Shown here: positions 46,096 through 55,095 of the stretch, in pieces
Layout: every line of letters begins with the position of its first letter
Position numbering within the stretch: the first letter of the stretch is position 1
Origin: Bryobacter aggregatus MPL3
GTDB taxonomy: Bacteria > Acidobacteriota > Terriglobia > Bryobacterales > Bryobacteraceae
Direction of reading: 5' to 3'
Assembly (NCBI RefSeq): GCF_000702445.1
Contig: NZ_JNIF01000003.1
Coordinates: forward strand, 2,728,001 to 2,792,000
DNA length: 64,000 nucleotides
Made by a program: the position numbers and the translations under genes
Notes under the pieces: model-generated
What the model saw: only the letters and a program-made list of their open reading frames with translations
Databases searched by the model: none
What the model was told of the DNA's origin: nothing

Positions 46096-47634
46096 CTAAA
46101 GCTGCTTCTCCGCAATCGACTTAGCCTGCAGGAACTGCAGCAGATAGTCCGGGCCGCCGGCTTTGGAGTCCGTGCCGGACATGTTGAAGCCGCCGAAGGG
46201 GTGGGCTCCGACCATTGCTCCGGTACACTTGCGGTTCAGATACAGGTTGCCGACGAAGAAGTCGCGGCGAGCCTGTTCTAACTTCTCCTCATTGCTTGTG
46301 TAGACGGCTCCGGTGAGTCCGTACTCGCTGTCGTTCGCGAGTTGGAGGGCGTGGTCGAAGTCCCGGGCCTTGGTGACGGCTAGCACCGGGCCGAAGATCT
46401 CTTCCTGGAAGATGCGATCTGTCGCCTCGATGTCGGCGATGATCGTGGGCGGGATGACGTGGCCTTCTTCCGTGCTTTTCGCGCCGCCAGTGATGAGACG
46501 CCCCTCCTGCTTTCCAATCTCGATGTAGTTCAGAATCGTCTTCTCTGCCGAGGCGCTGATCACTGGGCCTTGAGGAAAAGCTTCGGCGAGCGGCTTCAGC
46601 TTGGCGACGAAGCGGTCGTAGATTGACTCGTCGACGATGACTCGCGAACAGGCCGAACACTTCTGTCCCTGGAAGCCGAAGGCGGAGGAGATGACTCCCG
46701 CTGCTGCGGCGTCGATATCGGGGACTTCGCGATCGACAATGATCGCGTCTTTGCCGCCCATTTCCGCGATGACACGCTTGATCCAGCGCTGTCCGGGTTG
46801 CGTTTTGGCCGCGAGCTCATTGATGCGGAGCCCGACTTCTTTCGAGCCGGTAAATGAGATGAAGCGAGTCTTGGGATGAGTGACGATGAGGTCGCCGATT
46901 TCCGAACCCGCGCCGGGGAGGAAGGTATAAGACCTTGGCGGGAAGCCTGCTTCTTGCAGGACTTCGATGAACTTGGCGGCGATGGTGGGTGTTTCGCTCG
47001 ACGGCTTGATGACGACCGTGTTCCCCGTGACCAGCGCGGCTACCGTCATGCCGACGAGGATCGCGAGCGGGAAATTCCAGGGCGGAATGATCACGCCGAC
47101 GCCGAGTCCGAGATAGACCAGATGACCTGCCTCGCCGGGCATCTGTACGAGCGGGCCGGGCGTTGCGAGGCGGAGCATCTGGCGGGCGTAGTAGTCGCAG
47201 AAGTCGATCGCTTCCGCCGTGTCCGCTTCGGCTTCGGCCCAACTCTTGCCCGCCTCCAGCACCATCCAGGCATTGAATTCGCTCTTGCGGCGCTTCAAGA
47301 TGGCGACTGCCTGGAAGAGGAGTTTTACGCGCTCGATGGGCGGAACAGCGTTCCAGGTGGGAAAGTAGGTGTGGGCGGCTTCGATGGCGCGATTGGCCTG
47401 CTCGGCGCTGGCTTTTTGGTGGACGCCGATCAGCTCAGCGGGGCGGGAGGGATTGTAACTCTTCAGCTTGTAGGGGCCGCCCTTCTCGGGCCGGCCGTCG
47501 ATCCAGAGATCGTATTCGCGCCCTAACTCAGTGCGAGCCTGAGCTAGGGCTGCTTCCATGGCTGCCCGGTGGATGGGCTCGGAGAAGTCCCGATACGCCT
47601 CGTTGGCAAACGGAGGCAACGATTCGTAGTTCAT
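46096..47634 (-). CDS. 1-pyrroline-5-carboxylate dehydrogenase (L-glutamate gamma-semialdehyde dehydrogenase)
   Basis: 512 residues, the length of stand-alone RocA/PruA enzymes. Aldehyde dehydrogenase motifs: PPWNFPLAI and SFTGSKEVG (NAD binding), AEMGGKDAII (general-base Glu), and FGFQGQKCSACSR (catalytic Cys). EEIFGPVLAVTK and AHPFGGFNMSGTDSKAGG fit the P5CDH branch. It oxidises glutamate semialdehyde to glutamate in proline and arginine breakdown. No proline dehydrogenase is nearby. It is last in a leftward run comEC-ytxH-P5CDH (gaps 7 and 23 bp). Confidence 0.92.
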   Translation of the reverse strand: MNYESLPPFANEAYRDFSEPIHRAAMEAALAQARTELGREYDLWIDGRPEKGGPYKLKSYNPSRPAELIGVHQKASAEQANRAIEAAHTYFPTWNAVPPIERVKLLFQAVAILKRRKSEFNAWMVLEAGKSWAEAEADTAEAIDFCDYYARQMLRLATPGPLVQMPGEAGHLVYLGLGVGVIIPPWNFPLAILVGMTVAALVTGNTVVIKPSSETPTIAAKFIEVLQEAGFPPRSYTFLPGAGSEIGDLIVTHPKTRFISFTGSKEVGLRINELAAKTQPGQRWIKRVIAEMGGKDAIIVDREVPDIDAAAAGVISSAFGFQGQKCSACSRVIVDESIYDRFVAKLKPLAEAFPQGPVISASAEKTILNYIEIGKQEGRLITGGAKSTEEGHVIPPTIIADIEATDRIFQEEIFGPVLAVTKARDFDHALQLANDSEYGLTGAVYTSNEEKLEQARRDFFVGNLYLNRKCTGAMVGAHPFGGFNMSGTDSKAGGPDYLLQFLQAKSIAEKQL

Positions 47635-47657
47635 GACTTTTCCTTTCCTTCAACCAA

Positions 47658-47921
47658 CTAGCCGTCGACCAGATCGCGACCGCGCTCGAAGATCCCGGAG
47701 GCTTCGTCGGCAAGATCGCGGCCACGGTCAAACAACTCGCGGCCCTTTTCGTAAACGCCCTGGCCACGTTCGCGAAGATGATCCGAACCTTTGCGCGCAG
47801 CCTTCTTGATCTTGTGTCGAGTTTCTTCACCCGATTGGGGAGCGAAGAGGAGTCCGAGGGTTACGCCAATAGCGATGCCGGACAGGAACCAGATTGCGTC
47901 GTCTGAAGTTTCATGTGCCAT
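47658..47921 (-). CDS. YtxH-domain general-stress-like membrane protein
   Basis: 87 residues. One TM helix (about 10-28, IWFLSGIAIGVTLGLLFAP) with the YtxH mark GLLFAPQSGEETR, then a basic amphipathic helix and a repeated pattern G..LFDRGRDLADEA / G.FERGRDLVDG at the end. YtxH proteins are small stress-associated envelope proteins of unclear role. It starts 7 bp after comEC. Confidence 0.85.
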   Translation of the reverse strand: MAHETSDDAIWFLSGIAIGVTLGLLFAPQSGEETRHKIKKAARKGSDHLRERGQGVYEKGRELFDRGRDLADEASGIFERGRDLVDG

Positions 47922-47928
47922 AACACTT

Positions 47929-50472
47929 TCATTCTACGGCTTGCGAGAAAGGAATCCAGTTGAGGGTCGAGGGATCACGGAGCGCATAAGAATCGGTCAT
48001 GAGCTTCTGTCCGTCGGACCAGACCGTGATCTGGCCGAGCCGATCGGTGCGCAATAGCAAGCTGTGCGCCTGGGTGAGGCGTTCCACGACTTTCGGATGC
48101 GGGTGGTGGAACAGGTTTTCATAGCCTGCGCTCACTACCGCGATGGCGGGTTGTGTGTGGGCGAGAAACGCTTCTGAACTGGAGCTTTTACTGCCGTGGT
48201 GGGCCACCTTCAGATAGTCGAGACGGCGAAGCTGAGGGTTCTCGAGAATGTTGGCTTCGACGCGCTGGTCGATATCTCCGGTGAGGAGGAAGTGCTTCTT
48301 TCCGTGTGCGAGCTGGAGCACGAGGGAGGTGGCGTTTGCGCTGTCCATCGGCGTATCCCGTGGAGGCCAGAGTACTTTGACATCGAGGTTGCCGAGCTGG
48401 ACCTGGTCGCCGGTGCCGAGATAGATGATCTGGACTTGCTTGGCCTCCGCACGCGCCTTGAGCTTCTGCCAGAGTGCGCCGCTGACGCTGGTGCTGACCC
48501 AGAGCTGCTTCGGCGCGAAGTTCTCGAGCGTGGAGAGTAAACCGCCCATGTGGTCGGCGTCGCCGTGCGAGGCAATGAGCGTATCGATCTGCGCAATGCG
48601 CCGTGACCACAGATAGGGCGAGACCGTGGATTCGCCGGGGTCGAACTTGGCCAGCCGGGAGCCACCGGCGTCGAGCAAGGCTGTTGTGCCGTCGGGTGTG
48701 GCGAGGAAGATCGAATCGCCCTGGCCGACATCGATGGCAGTGATCTCAAGCAGCCCTGCGCGCAGATCGGGCGTGCGTGCATAGGGATGGGCCACGATGT
48801 AGCCGAAGAGCGACAACGACGCGAACACGGGCACCGCGACCCACTTCGGAAAGCGGCGTGCTGCCCATGTGGTGAAAAAGAGTGTGATGGGGAGGGCGAG
48901 CAGGATCCAGAAGGGCGGGTCTGGAATGCGCGCACTGTGGTCCCAGGAGATGTGCCAATCGACGACGTCGCGCGAGGTGTAGAGCAGCCACCGGAGCAGC
49001 GGCGTGAGGATGGGGCCGGTGAGGATGGCGAGGAAGCCCAGTGGCACGGCGGCTGTGAGGAGCAGCACGACGGGCAGGTTGGCCGTGAGGCTCGAGAAGC
49101 TGAGACGGTGGAAGAAGAGTACCGTGGGCAGGCAGAGTCCGATCAGCACGACGGCGGAGGTGATGACAAGATCGATGCCCGAGAAGAACAGCGTGCCGAG
49201 TGTCGATACGAGTGGTTCAAGCCGGCGCTGGGGGAGGTGGAGGAGACGGCTGAGCGTGTGGACGGCGAGACGGATTTCCAAACGGCGCTCGGCGATACGA
49301 GGTTCAGCGCGATCGAAGTTGCGCTCTTCGAGATGGTAGAGAGCTTGTTTCCAGAGTGCCGTGGTGTTTTCGATCAAGGGGGCGGCCAGTGTGGCCAGAG
49401 TGAGCACGGCCAGGAAGGAGAGTTGGAAGCTGGCCTCAAAGAGCTGGCCCGGGTCGAGCAGCAGATAGAGAATGGCGACGGCGGCCAGGAGATTCAACAC
49501 GCGGCCGCGACGGTAGAAGTGCCGGGCGCCCAGATAGAGCAGGTAGCCGCCGGCGGCGCGCACGACGGGGGCGCTGAGGTCGCAGAGGAGCGCATAAAGA
49601 ACGGCAAGGATGGCGCAGGCGGCGTGGGCTTGCATGTTGCGCAGCTTGAGCAGGCGGAGAGCCCAGAACAGCGCGGCGGCGAGCACCGTGATGTGGGTGC
49701 CCGAGATGACGATGGCGTGGTAGGTGCCGGTTTTGCGGTAGTGATCGATCCAGGCGTCTTCGAGCTTTGCGTTGTCGCCGAGCAGCAGAGCGGCGAGCAT
49801 GGCGTCGAGGTAGCGGTCGCCTCCGGCAATCTTTTCGATGCGAGCGAGTAGCCAGGAGCGAGTTTTGTAGATGGACTCCTGGAAGGCGTTGCCACAGGAG
49901 CGGCCTTCGCTTTCGATTTCGTAACCACGGGCGACGTTTGCGCTCCAGTAGATGTTCCGGTGGGCGAAGTAGCGTTCGGCGTCGAAGTTGCCCGGGTTGC
50001 CGGAGTTGTGAATTTTACGGAGGCGCAGCGGTAGCTTGAAGCGCTGTCCGTATTGCCAATCGGGGGGTGTCTCGTTGGCTTTGAGATAGTAACTGACGCG
50101 GAGCCGGGCCTCAGGCGTGGCGGCGAAGTGGAAGAAGAGACGGTCGGCTTCACGTTGCGGCAGGGAATCGATGCAGCCTGCGAGGAGGACCACTTCGCGG
50201 GGTTCGGTTTCAAGAATCGGAGTGGGTTTTGATTGGGCGGCTGCGGTGCTGGAGACAGCGATCCAGAACAGCACCGCGTTGCCGCTGAGGAAGGCGGCCA
50301 GCTTTGCATGGACGTGGCGGGAGAGGAACCAGAGGGCGAGCGAGGCTAGGGCTAAGAGCGGGCCGAGCCAGACTTCGAATCCGAGCAGGCGGGCAAACAC
50401 GATGCCGCTGATGACCGCGCAAAGCGGTGGCACCAGCGGCTCGTGCAAGCGCTTGGAAAGGGAGTCATCCAA
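47929..50472 (-). CDS. comEC: ComEC/Rec2 DNA-uptake channel protein
   Basis: 847 residues, full length with all three expected parts: an N-terminal DUF4131-like domain (about 30-200), the polytopic competence channel (about 220-540, with AIVISGTHITVLAAALFWAL and the transmembrane block after it), and a C-terminal metallo-beta-lactamase domain starting ITAIDVGQGDSIF with the metal motif SHGDADHMGG near residue 635. ComEC carries single-stranded DNA across the inner membrane in natural transformation. The start (TTG at 50472) is uncertain and lies in the arm of a hairpin. Confidence 0.93.
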   Translation of the reverse strand: MDDSLSKRLHEPLVPPLCAVISGIVFARLLGFEVWLGPLLALASLALWFLSRHVHAKLAAFLSGNAVLFWIAVSSTAAAQSKPTPILETEPREVVLLAGCIDSLPQREADRLFFHFAATPEARLRVSYYLKANETPPDWQYGQRFKLPLRLRKIHNSGNPGNFDAERYFAHRNIYWSANVARGYEIESEGRSCGNAFQESIYKTRSWLLARIEKIAGGDRYLDAMLAALLLGDNAKLEDAWIDHYRKTGTYHAIVISGTHITVLAAALFWALRLLKLRNMQAHAACAILAVLYALLCDLSAPVVRAAGGYLLYLGARHFYRRGRVLNLLAAVAILYLLLDPGQLFEASFQLSFLAVLTLATLAAPLIENTTALWKQALYHLEERNFDRAEPRIAERRLEIRLAVHTLSRLLHLPQRRLEPLVSTLGTLFFSGIDLVITSAVVLIGLCLPTVLFFHRLSFSSLTANLPVVLLLTAAVPLGFLAILTGPILTPLLRWLLYTSRDVVDWHISWDHSARIPDPPFWILLALPITLFFTTWAARRFPKWVAVPVFASLSLFGYIVAHPYARTPDLRAGLLEITAIDVGQGDSIFLATPDGTTALLDAGGSRLAKFDPGESTVSPYLWSRRIAQIDTLIASHGDADHMGGLLSTLENFAPKQLWVSTSVSGALWQKLKARAEAKQVQIIYLGTGDQVQLGNLDVKVLWPPRDTPMDSANATSLVLQLAHGKKHFLLTGDIDQRVEANILENPQLRRLDYLKVAHHGSKSSSSEAFLAHTQPAIAVVSAGYENLFHHPHPKVVERLTQAHSLLLRTDRLGQITVWSDGQKLMTDSYALRDPSTLNWIPFSQAVE

Positions 50473-50503
50473 CAGTGGGGTAGTGCGTGTTGCCCTACTG
50501 TTG
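50470..50503 (-). other. Hairpin over the comEC start
   Basis: 11-bp stem with one GT pair (50470-50480 with 50493-50503), 12-nt loop, between the aldolase stop and comEC. The TTG proposed as comEC start forms the end of the stem. It could hide the start or be a weak terminator; no T tract. Confidence 0.4.
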
Positions 50504-50510
50504 TCTCAGA

Positions 50511-51176
50511 CTATTTTGCGGCGGCGAGTTCAGCGCGGGTCTGCTGGATGAGTGCGATGTACTGGCGGGCGCGTTCGGTGAAGACTTCGTACTTACCGCT
50601 CTTGATGGTGGCGGCATCGATCAGTTCGCCACCGACGGCCACCGAGCAGGCGCCGGCGCGGAGAAAGTCCGCGGTGGTGTCGAGATTGACGCCGCCGGTG
50701 GGGGCCATTTCGATCTGGGGGAAGGGCCCTTTGAGCGCCTTGATGTACTTGGGCCCGCCGACGTTGCCGCAGGGGAAAACTTTGACGATGTCGGCGCCGG
50801 CGTCCCAGGCCTGGGAGACTTCAGTGGGCGTGAGCGCACCGGGGAGGATGACCTTCGAGTAGCGCTTGGCCATCTCAATGGTCTTCGGGTTCAGGTTGGG
50901 GGTGACGAAAAATTCGGCTCCGGAGAGCATGCAGATGCGGCAGGTTTCGGGATCGAGAACGGTGCCTGCGCCGAGGGTAATCTTGTCGCCAAACTTCGCT
51001 GCGATCTGTTCCAGGGCCTTGATCGCACCGGGAACGGTCATCGTGATCTCTGCGGTGGTGATGCCGCCTTCATAGAGCGCTTCAATGGAGCGGATGGCGG
51101 CTTCGGCGGTGGCGGTGCGCACGACAGGGACGACGCCGACGGAGAGGAGGTTCGACAGGATTTGTTGCTTGGTCAT
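50511..51176 (-). CDS. KDPG/KDPGal-type aldolase (Eda family)
   Basis: 221 residues. Catalytic Glu43 (TTAEITMTVPG) and Schiff-base Lys132 (DIVKVFPCG) align with Glu45 and Lys133 of E. coli Eda; GAGTVLDPE and APTGGVN are family blocks. It splits 2-dehydro-3-deoxy-6-phosphogluconate or the galactonate form to pyruvate and glyceraldehyde 3-phosphate. It follows the galactonate-dehydratase-like gene by 66 bp, with a hairpin terminator between, so the two may be regulated separately or by read-through. Together they outline a De Ley-Doudoroff-like route. Confidence 0.93.
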   Translation of the reverse strand: MTKQQILSNLLSVGVVPVVRTATAEAAIRSIEALYEGGITTAEITMTVPGAIKALEQIAAKFGDKITLGAGTVLDPETCRICMLSGAEFFVTPNLNPKTIEMAKRYSKVILPGALTPTEVSQAWDAGADIVKVFPCGNVGGPKYIKALKGPFPQIEMAPTGGVNLDTTADFLRAGACSVAVGGELIDAATIKSGKYEVFTERARQYIALIQQTRAELAAAK

Positions 51177-51196
51177 TCCAAGGCATAGTTTATCGA

Positions 51197-51228
51197 GGAA
51201 AACAGGCTCCCGTTGCCGGAAGCCTGTT
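51197..51228 (-). terminator. Intrinsic terminator between the dehydratase and aldolase genes
   Basis: On the minus strand AACAGGCT (51228-51221) pairs with AGCCTGTT (51208-51201), with a 12-nt loop that can extend with C-G pairs, and a TTTT run follows. It lies 15 bp after the dehydratase stop. Confidence 0.7.
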
Positions 51229-51242
51229 GGATGGAGCGGATT

Positions 51243-52484
51243 CTACCAATCGACGACAGAACCGTCGAAGCCGTCGTAGGTTTCGGGGCTGCGCCAGTCG
51301 TGGCCAATCTTGTCGGCCATGGCGTTCTCGTCGAGCTCGACGCCGAGACCGGGCGTGGTGGGCAGATTCAGATAACCGTTGCTGACGGTGAGCGGCTGCT
51401 TGATGTAGCCTTCGCCGAGCGAGACCTGCTCCTGGATGAGGAAGTTCGGGATGGCGGCCGAGAGTTGCACTCCGGCAGCAAGCGAGATGGGACCGAGCGG
51501 ATTGTGCGGCGCAACCGAGGCATAGTAAGCCTCGGCCATACCGGCAATGAGGCGCACCTCGGTGATGCCGCCGGCGTGGCACATGTCGGGCTGCAGGATG
51601 CTGGCGGCCTTCTTCTCGAGCACTTCGCGGAAGCCCCACTTGGTGAAGACGCGTTCGCCGGTGGCGATGGGGATGTGCGTGCCGCGGGCGATGTCGGCCA
51701 TGATGTCGTGATCCTGGCAGTTGATCGGCTCTTCGATGAACATCGGGTTGTAGGGTTCGAGCTTCTTGATGAGCACGCGGGCGAGCGCCGGGCTGACGCG
51801 CCCGTGGAAGTCGATGGCGATGTCGGCGCCGTCGCCGACGGCCTTGCGGAGTTCCGCGAAACGCTCGACGATGTAGTCGACTTCGGCGGGCGGTTCCACG
51901 TAGCGATGGAAGTTATTGCCGCCGGGGAATTTCTTGGAGTAGCTGCCGGAGGGGCCGGTTTTAAAGGCAGTGAAGCCCTTGGCCATCTGGGCGCGCATCA
52001 CCTCGGGGGTACCGGCATGCGCATAGACGCGCACCTTGTTGCGGGTGGGGCCGCCGAGCAACTCATAGACGGGGACGCCGAGCGCCTTACCCTTGATGTC
52101 CCAGAGCGCCTGATCGATGCCGCTGAGCGCGCTGGTGAGCACGGGGCCGCCACGATAGAAGGCGTGGCGGTAGATGGCCTGCCAGTGGTGGGCCACAGGG
52201 CGGGGATCTTTGCCGATGAGGTAGGGCTCGATCTCTTTGACCGCAGCGGCGACGGTGAGCGCGCGGCCCTCCACTACCGGTTCCCCAAGGCCGACGATGC
52301 CCGCATTGGTGTGGATCTTGAGGAAGAGCCAGCGTGGCTTCACCAGGATCGTTTCGAGGCGGGTAATTTTGAGGTTGTCCTTGGCGGGTACCGGCACGTC
52401 CTTCTTCTGCGACAGGGCGGCACCGGCTGTGACCATGGAGGCGAAAGCCGTGCGAATGGCGTGACGGCGCGATTGAGGCGACAT
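51243..52484 (-). CDS. dgoD: D-galactonate dehydratase-like enolase superfamily enzyme, Tat-like leader
   Basis: 413 residues, about 30 longer than E. coli DgoD because of an N-terminal leader (SRRHAIRTAFASMVTAGAAL). The rest tracks DgoD closely: WLFLKIHTNAGIVGLGEP, YRGGPVLTSALSGIDQALWD, AIDFHGRVS (first ligand Asp), FIEEPI (Glu), TGERVF (Glu), and SILQPDMCHAGGITE and APHNPLGP (His). DgoD makes 2-dehydro-3-deoxygalactonate. Export of a sugar-acid dehydratase would be unusual. AGGAGA sits before the ATG. Related dehydratases in this fold may use other sugar acids. Confidence 0.88.
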   Translation of the reverse strand: MSPQSRRHAIRTAFASMVTAGAALSQKKDVPVPAKDNLKITRLETILVKPRWLFLKIHTNAGIVGLGEPVVEGRALTVAAAVKEIEPYLIGKDPRPVAHHWQAIYRHAFYRGGPVLTSALSGIDQALWDIKGKALGVPVYELLGGPTRNKVRVYAHAGTPEVMRAQMAKGFTAFKTGPSGSYSKKFPGGNNFHRYVEPPAEVDYIVERFAELRKAVGDGADIAIDFHGRVSPALARVLIKKLEPYNPMFIEEPINCQDHDIMADIARGTHIPIATGERVFTKWGFREVLEKKAASILQPDMCHAGGITEVRLIAGMAEAYYASVAPHNPLGPISLAAGVQLSAAIPNFLIQEQVSLGEGYIKQPLTVSNGYLNLPTTPGLGVELDENAMADKIGHDWRSPETYDGFDGSVVDW

Positions 52485-52566
52485 GAATTTCTCCTAGACG
52501 GAATAGATCTGGTGAACATCATTTCACTTTTCTGTCGCAATGCAAAAAGGGAGTAGCCTAAATCCT

Positions 52567-53904
52567 ATGACTCGACGGGAATGGCTATTGGCTGCAGGGG
52601 CTGGGGCGGCATTCGGACAGCGGCGCAGCAGGCCGAATCTGGTTTTTATACTGGCCGACGATCTGGGCTATGGCGATCTTGGTTGCTATGGGCAGCAGAA
52701 GATTTTGACGCCGCATCTCGATGCGCTGGCCAAGCGCGGCGTGCAGTTTGATGCCGCCTATGCGGGGTCGACGGTTTGCGCGCCCAGCCGCTGCTGTTTG
52801 ATGACCGGCCTGCATACCGGGCATACGCGGGTGCGGGGCAATGGCAAGAACGAGACTGTGTTACGCGCCGGCGATCTGGTGTTGCCGGAAGTGTTGCAAT
52901 CGAACGGCTACCGGACCGCAATGTTTGGCAAGTGGGGGCTGGGCCAGCCGGGGACGCCGGGTTACCCGACCAAGAAGGGTTGGGAGGAGTGGCTGGGTTA
53001 CTTCACGCAGCTCCAGGCGCATAACTATTATCCAGAGATCCTCGAACACAATGACGGGATTCTCGAGTTAGCGGGCAATACGGGATCGCAGCGTAAGGAT
53101 TATGCGCCCGATGTCATTCATGGGCATGCGCTGCGCTGGCTTGACGCGCAGAATGCGGCGAAGCCGTTTTTTCTCTATTACAACTCGACGCTGCCGCATG
53201 CGAACAACGAGATGGGGCGCGACACAGGCAATGGTATGCAGATTCCGAATGATGCGCCGTATGGCGCGAAGCCTTGGCCACAAGTCGAGAAGAACTTTGC
53301 GGCGATGGTGACGAAGCTCGATCAGTATGTTGGCAGTCTGGTGGCTAAGCTCGAAGAAATGAAGTTACTCGACAATACATTGCTCGTGTTTGCTTCAGAC
53401 AATGGGCCGCACAAAGAGGGTGGCCATGATCCGGAATTTTTTGCTTCGCGTGGGCCGCTGTGGGGGATCAAGCGCGATCTGTATGAGGGTGGAATTCGGG
53501 TGCCGGCGATGGCGGTTTGGGCGAATCAGATTCCAGCGGGAAGGCGGAGCACGGAGCCTTGGGCATTCTGGGATGTGATGCCGACCTTTTGCGAGGCGGC
53601 CCGTGTGCCGGCACCCGAGGGTCTCGATGGCAAGAGCATGTTGTTGCAGTGGCAAGGTAAGGGCGGTGCGACTCACGATCCGTTCTATTGGGAGTTTCAT
53701 GAGAAGGGCTTTGCGCAGGCCGTGCGGCAGGGGCAATGGAAGGCGGTGCGGACGATGCAGGGCGACTTGGAATTATATGACCTGAGTACGGACTTGGGCG
53801 AGACCAAGAACGTCGCTGCGGTGCATCCGGCGGTGTTGGCCTCGTTGCGGGAACTCATGAAGACGATGCGGACGGAGAGTGCCGACTGGCCGACGCACGG
53901 CTAG
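52567..53904 (+). CDS. Arylsulfatase-type sulfatase, Tat-like leader
   Basis: 445 residues from the ATG at 52567; the frame extends 9 codons upstream but TRREWLLAAGAGAAFG looks like the true leader. Metal site DDLGYGDLGCYG (Asp31-Asp32) and the sulfatase signature CAPSR at 71-75, where Cys71 becomes formylglycine, are intact, as are GKWGLG and FASDNGPH. It removes sulfate from sugars or aryl esters outside the cytoplasm. An anaerobic or aerobic formylglycine-maturing enzyme must be encoded elsewhere. Neighbouring galactonate enzymes hint at sulfated galactans as a source (inference). TAGCCT lies 7 nt before the ATG. Confidence 0.92.
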   Translation: MTRREWLLAAGAGAAFGQRRSRPNLVFILADDLGYGDLGCYGQQKILTPHLDALAKRGVQFDAAYAGSTVCAPSRCCLMTGLHTGHTRVRGNGKNETVLRAGDLVLPEVLQSNGYRTAMFGKWGLGQPGTPGYPTKKGWEEWLGYFTQLQAHNYYPEILEHNDGILELAGNTGSQRKDYAPDVIHGHALRWLDAQNAAKPFFLYYNSTLPHANNEMGRDTGNGMQIPNDAPYGAKPWPQVEKNFAAMVTKLDQYVGSLVAKLEEMKLLDNTLLVFASDNGPHKEGGHDPEFFASRGPLWGIKRDLYEGGIRVPAMAVWANQIPAGRRSTEPWAFWDVMPTFCEAARVPAPEGLDGKSMLLQWQGKGGATHDPFYWEFHEKGFAQAVRQGQWKAVRTMQGDLELYDLSTDLGETKNVAAVHPAVLASLRELMKTMRTESADWPTHG

Positions 53905-53913
53905 GATGGACTC

Positions 53914-54963
53914 ATGAATGAGATCCGCGTCTCGAGTTGGGGCGAACTGAACGAGCGTCTCTACGAGGAGAGCTGGTATCAGCCGCATGGGCGCTTCCGT
54001 TCGCCATATGCGTTTCGCGGCTTGCCAGACTATCGCTATGACCGGCGGACTTCGCTGAACCGCTTGGGCGGACGCTATGCGCAGGTGGAAGACGATCTGC
54101 AACGGAACTTCCGTAAGTACGCCTCGCGGCTGGCGAATCCACGGGAAACGGCGCTGTCTGATTCCTATTGGAACTGGCTGGCCATGGGCCAGCACCACGG
54201 GTTGCCGACGCGCTTGCTCGACTGGACCTTCTCGCCCTATGTCGCACTGCACTTCATGACGGCGAAGGCCGAGCTGTTTCCGATCGATGGCGTGATCTGG
54301 TGCATCGACTTCATCAAACTGCGGCGCTTTTTGCCGCCTGGACTGAAGTTGATTCTGAAGCGCGATGGCGCGGTCTTTTTCTCGGCCGATATGCTCGACC
54401 AATATGCGCGGAGTCTCGAGGATTACGACGAACGGGTGAAGTCCGAGTTGCCCTCTGGCGAGGCTTGCGTGATCTTCTTTGAGCCGCCCTCGCTCGATGA
54501 CCGGATGGTGAATCAGGCCGCGCTGTTTTCGATGATGTCGAGCCCGACGCAGCAGTTGGAGGATTGGCTGCAGGTGCATGAAGCGGAGCAGCCGGGGATC
54601 TTTCGCAAGATCATTGTACCGGCGGTGTTGAAGTGGGAGGTGCGCGACAAGCTGGATATCGCGAATACCACCGAGCGGGTGATGTTTCCGGGGCTGGATG
54701 GGTTGGCGGCGTGGATGCGGCGCTACTACTCGCCAAATCATCTGATCGAGATTCGCTACAGCCCGCGCGAGGAGGATCGCTATCTGGCGCGGATCCAGGA
54801 TGTGCGGGACCTGCGGATGACAGTGCAGTTGTTTCGCGGCGAGCAGCCGGTACGCGAAGTGCATCTGACCTCACGCGCCGGGAGCCAGTGGTGGGACGAG
54901 AGCAGCCAGCTTCCGATTGAGGTTTTGCCACGGCCGATACGATTTGACTTCATTCCTGACTAA
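53914..54963 (+). CDS. FRG-domain protein of unknown function
   Basis: 349 residues. The FRG domain is clear in the first half: YAFRGLPDY, then QHHGLPTRLLDWTFSPYVAL, and FFEPP. The rest includes a Trp/Arg-rich middle and a C-terminal strand-rich segment of about 70 residues (NHLIEIRYSPREEDRY onward) not assigned to a family. FRG proteins are widespread and uncharacterised; some sit in mobile or defence contexts. No signal or TM. It begins 9 bp after the sulfatase and 41 bp before tRNA-Glu. TAGGAT, including the sulfatase stop, is 6 nt before the ATG, so it may also have its own leaderless transcript. Confidence 0.82.
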   Translation: MNEIRVSSWGELNERLYEESWYQPHGRFRSPYAFRGLPDYRYDRRTSLNRLGGRYAQVEDDLQRNFRKYASRLANPRETALSDSYWNWLAMGQHHGLPTRLLDWTFSPYVALHFMTAKAELFPIDGVIWCIDFIKLRRFLPPGLKLILKRDGAVFFSADMLDQYARSLEDYDERVKSELPSGEACVIFFEPPSLDDRMVNQAALFSMMSSPTQQLEDWLQVHEAEQPGIFRKIIVPAVLKWEVRDKLDIANTTERVMFPGLDGLAAWMRRYYSPNHLIEIRYSPREEDRYLARIQDVRDLRMTVQLFRGEQPVREVHLTSRAGSQWWDESSQLPIEVLPRPIRFDFIPD

Positions 54964-55004
54964 ACCGCCCGCAGTTTTGCTAAGCTTGAAAAGTCGCAAT
55001 GTGT

Positions 55005-55079
55005 GGCGCCATCGTCTAGCGGTTAGGACGGAGCCCTCTCAAGGCTTAAGCAGGGGTTCGATTCCCCTTGGCGCTACCA
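55005..55079 (+). tRNA. tRNA-Glu (anticodon CTC)
   Basis: 75 nt with encoded CCA. Acceptor GGCGCCA/TGGCGCT (one GT pair), D stem GTCT/GGAC, anticodon stem GAGCC/GGCTT with loop CTCTCAA (anticodon CTC at 34-36), a 4-nt variable loop, and T arm AGGGG-TTCGATT-CCCCT. All stems pair. No repeat of its 3' end, as an integration site would leave, was found nearby. Confidence 0.96.
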
Positions 55080-55095
55080 AATCCCCCCTTCCAAC

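Noticed and set aside
55005-55079. tRNA-Glu as an attachment site for an integrated element
   Set aside because: No second copy of the tRNA 3' end and no integrase gene on either side within the window.
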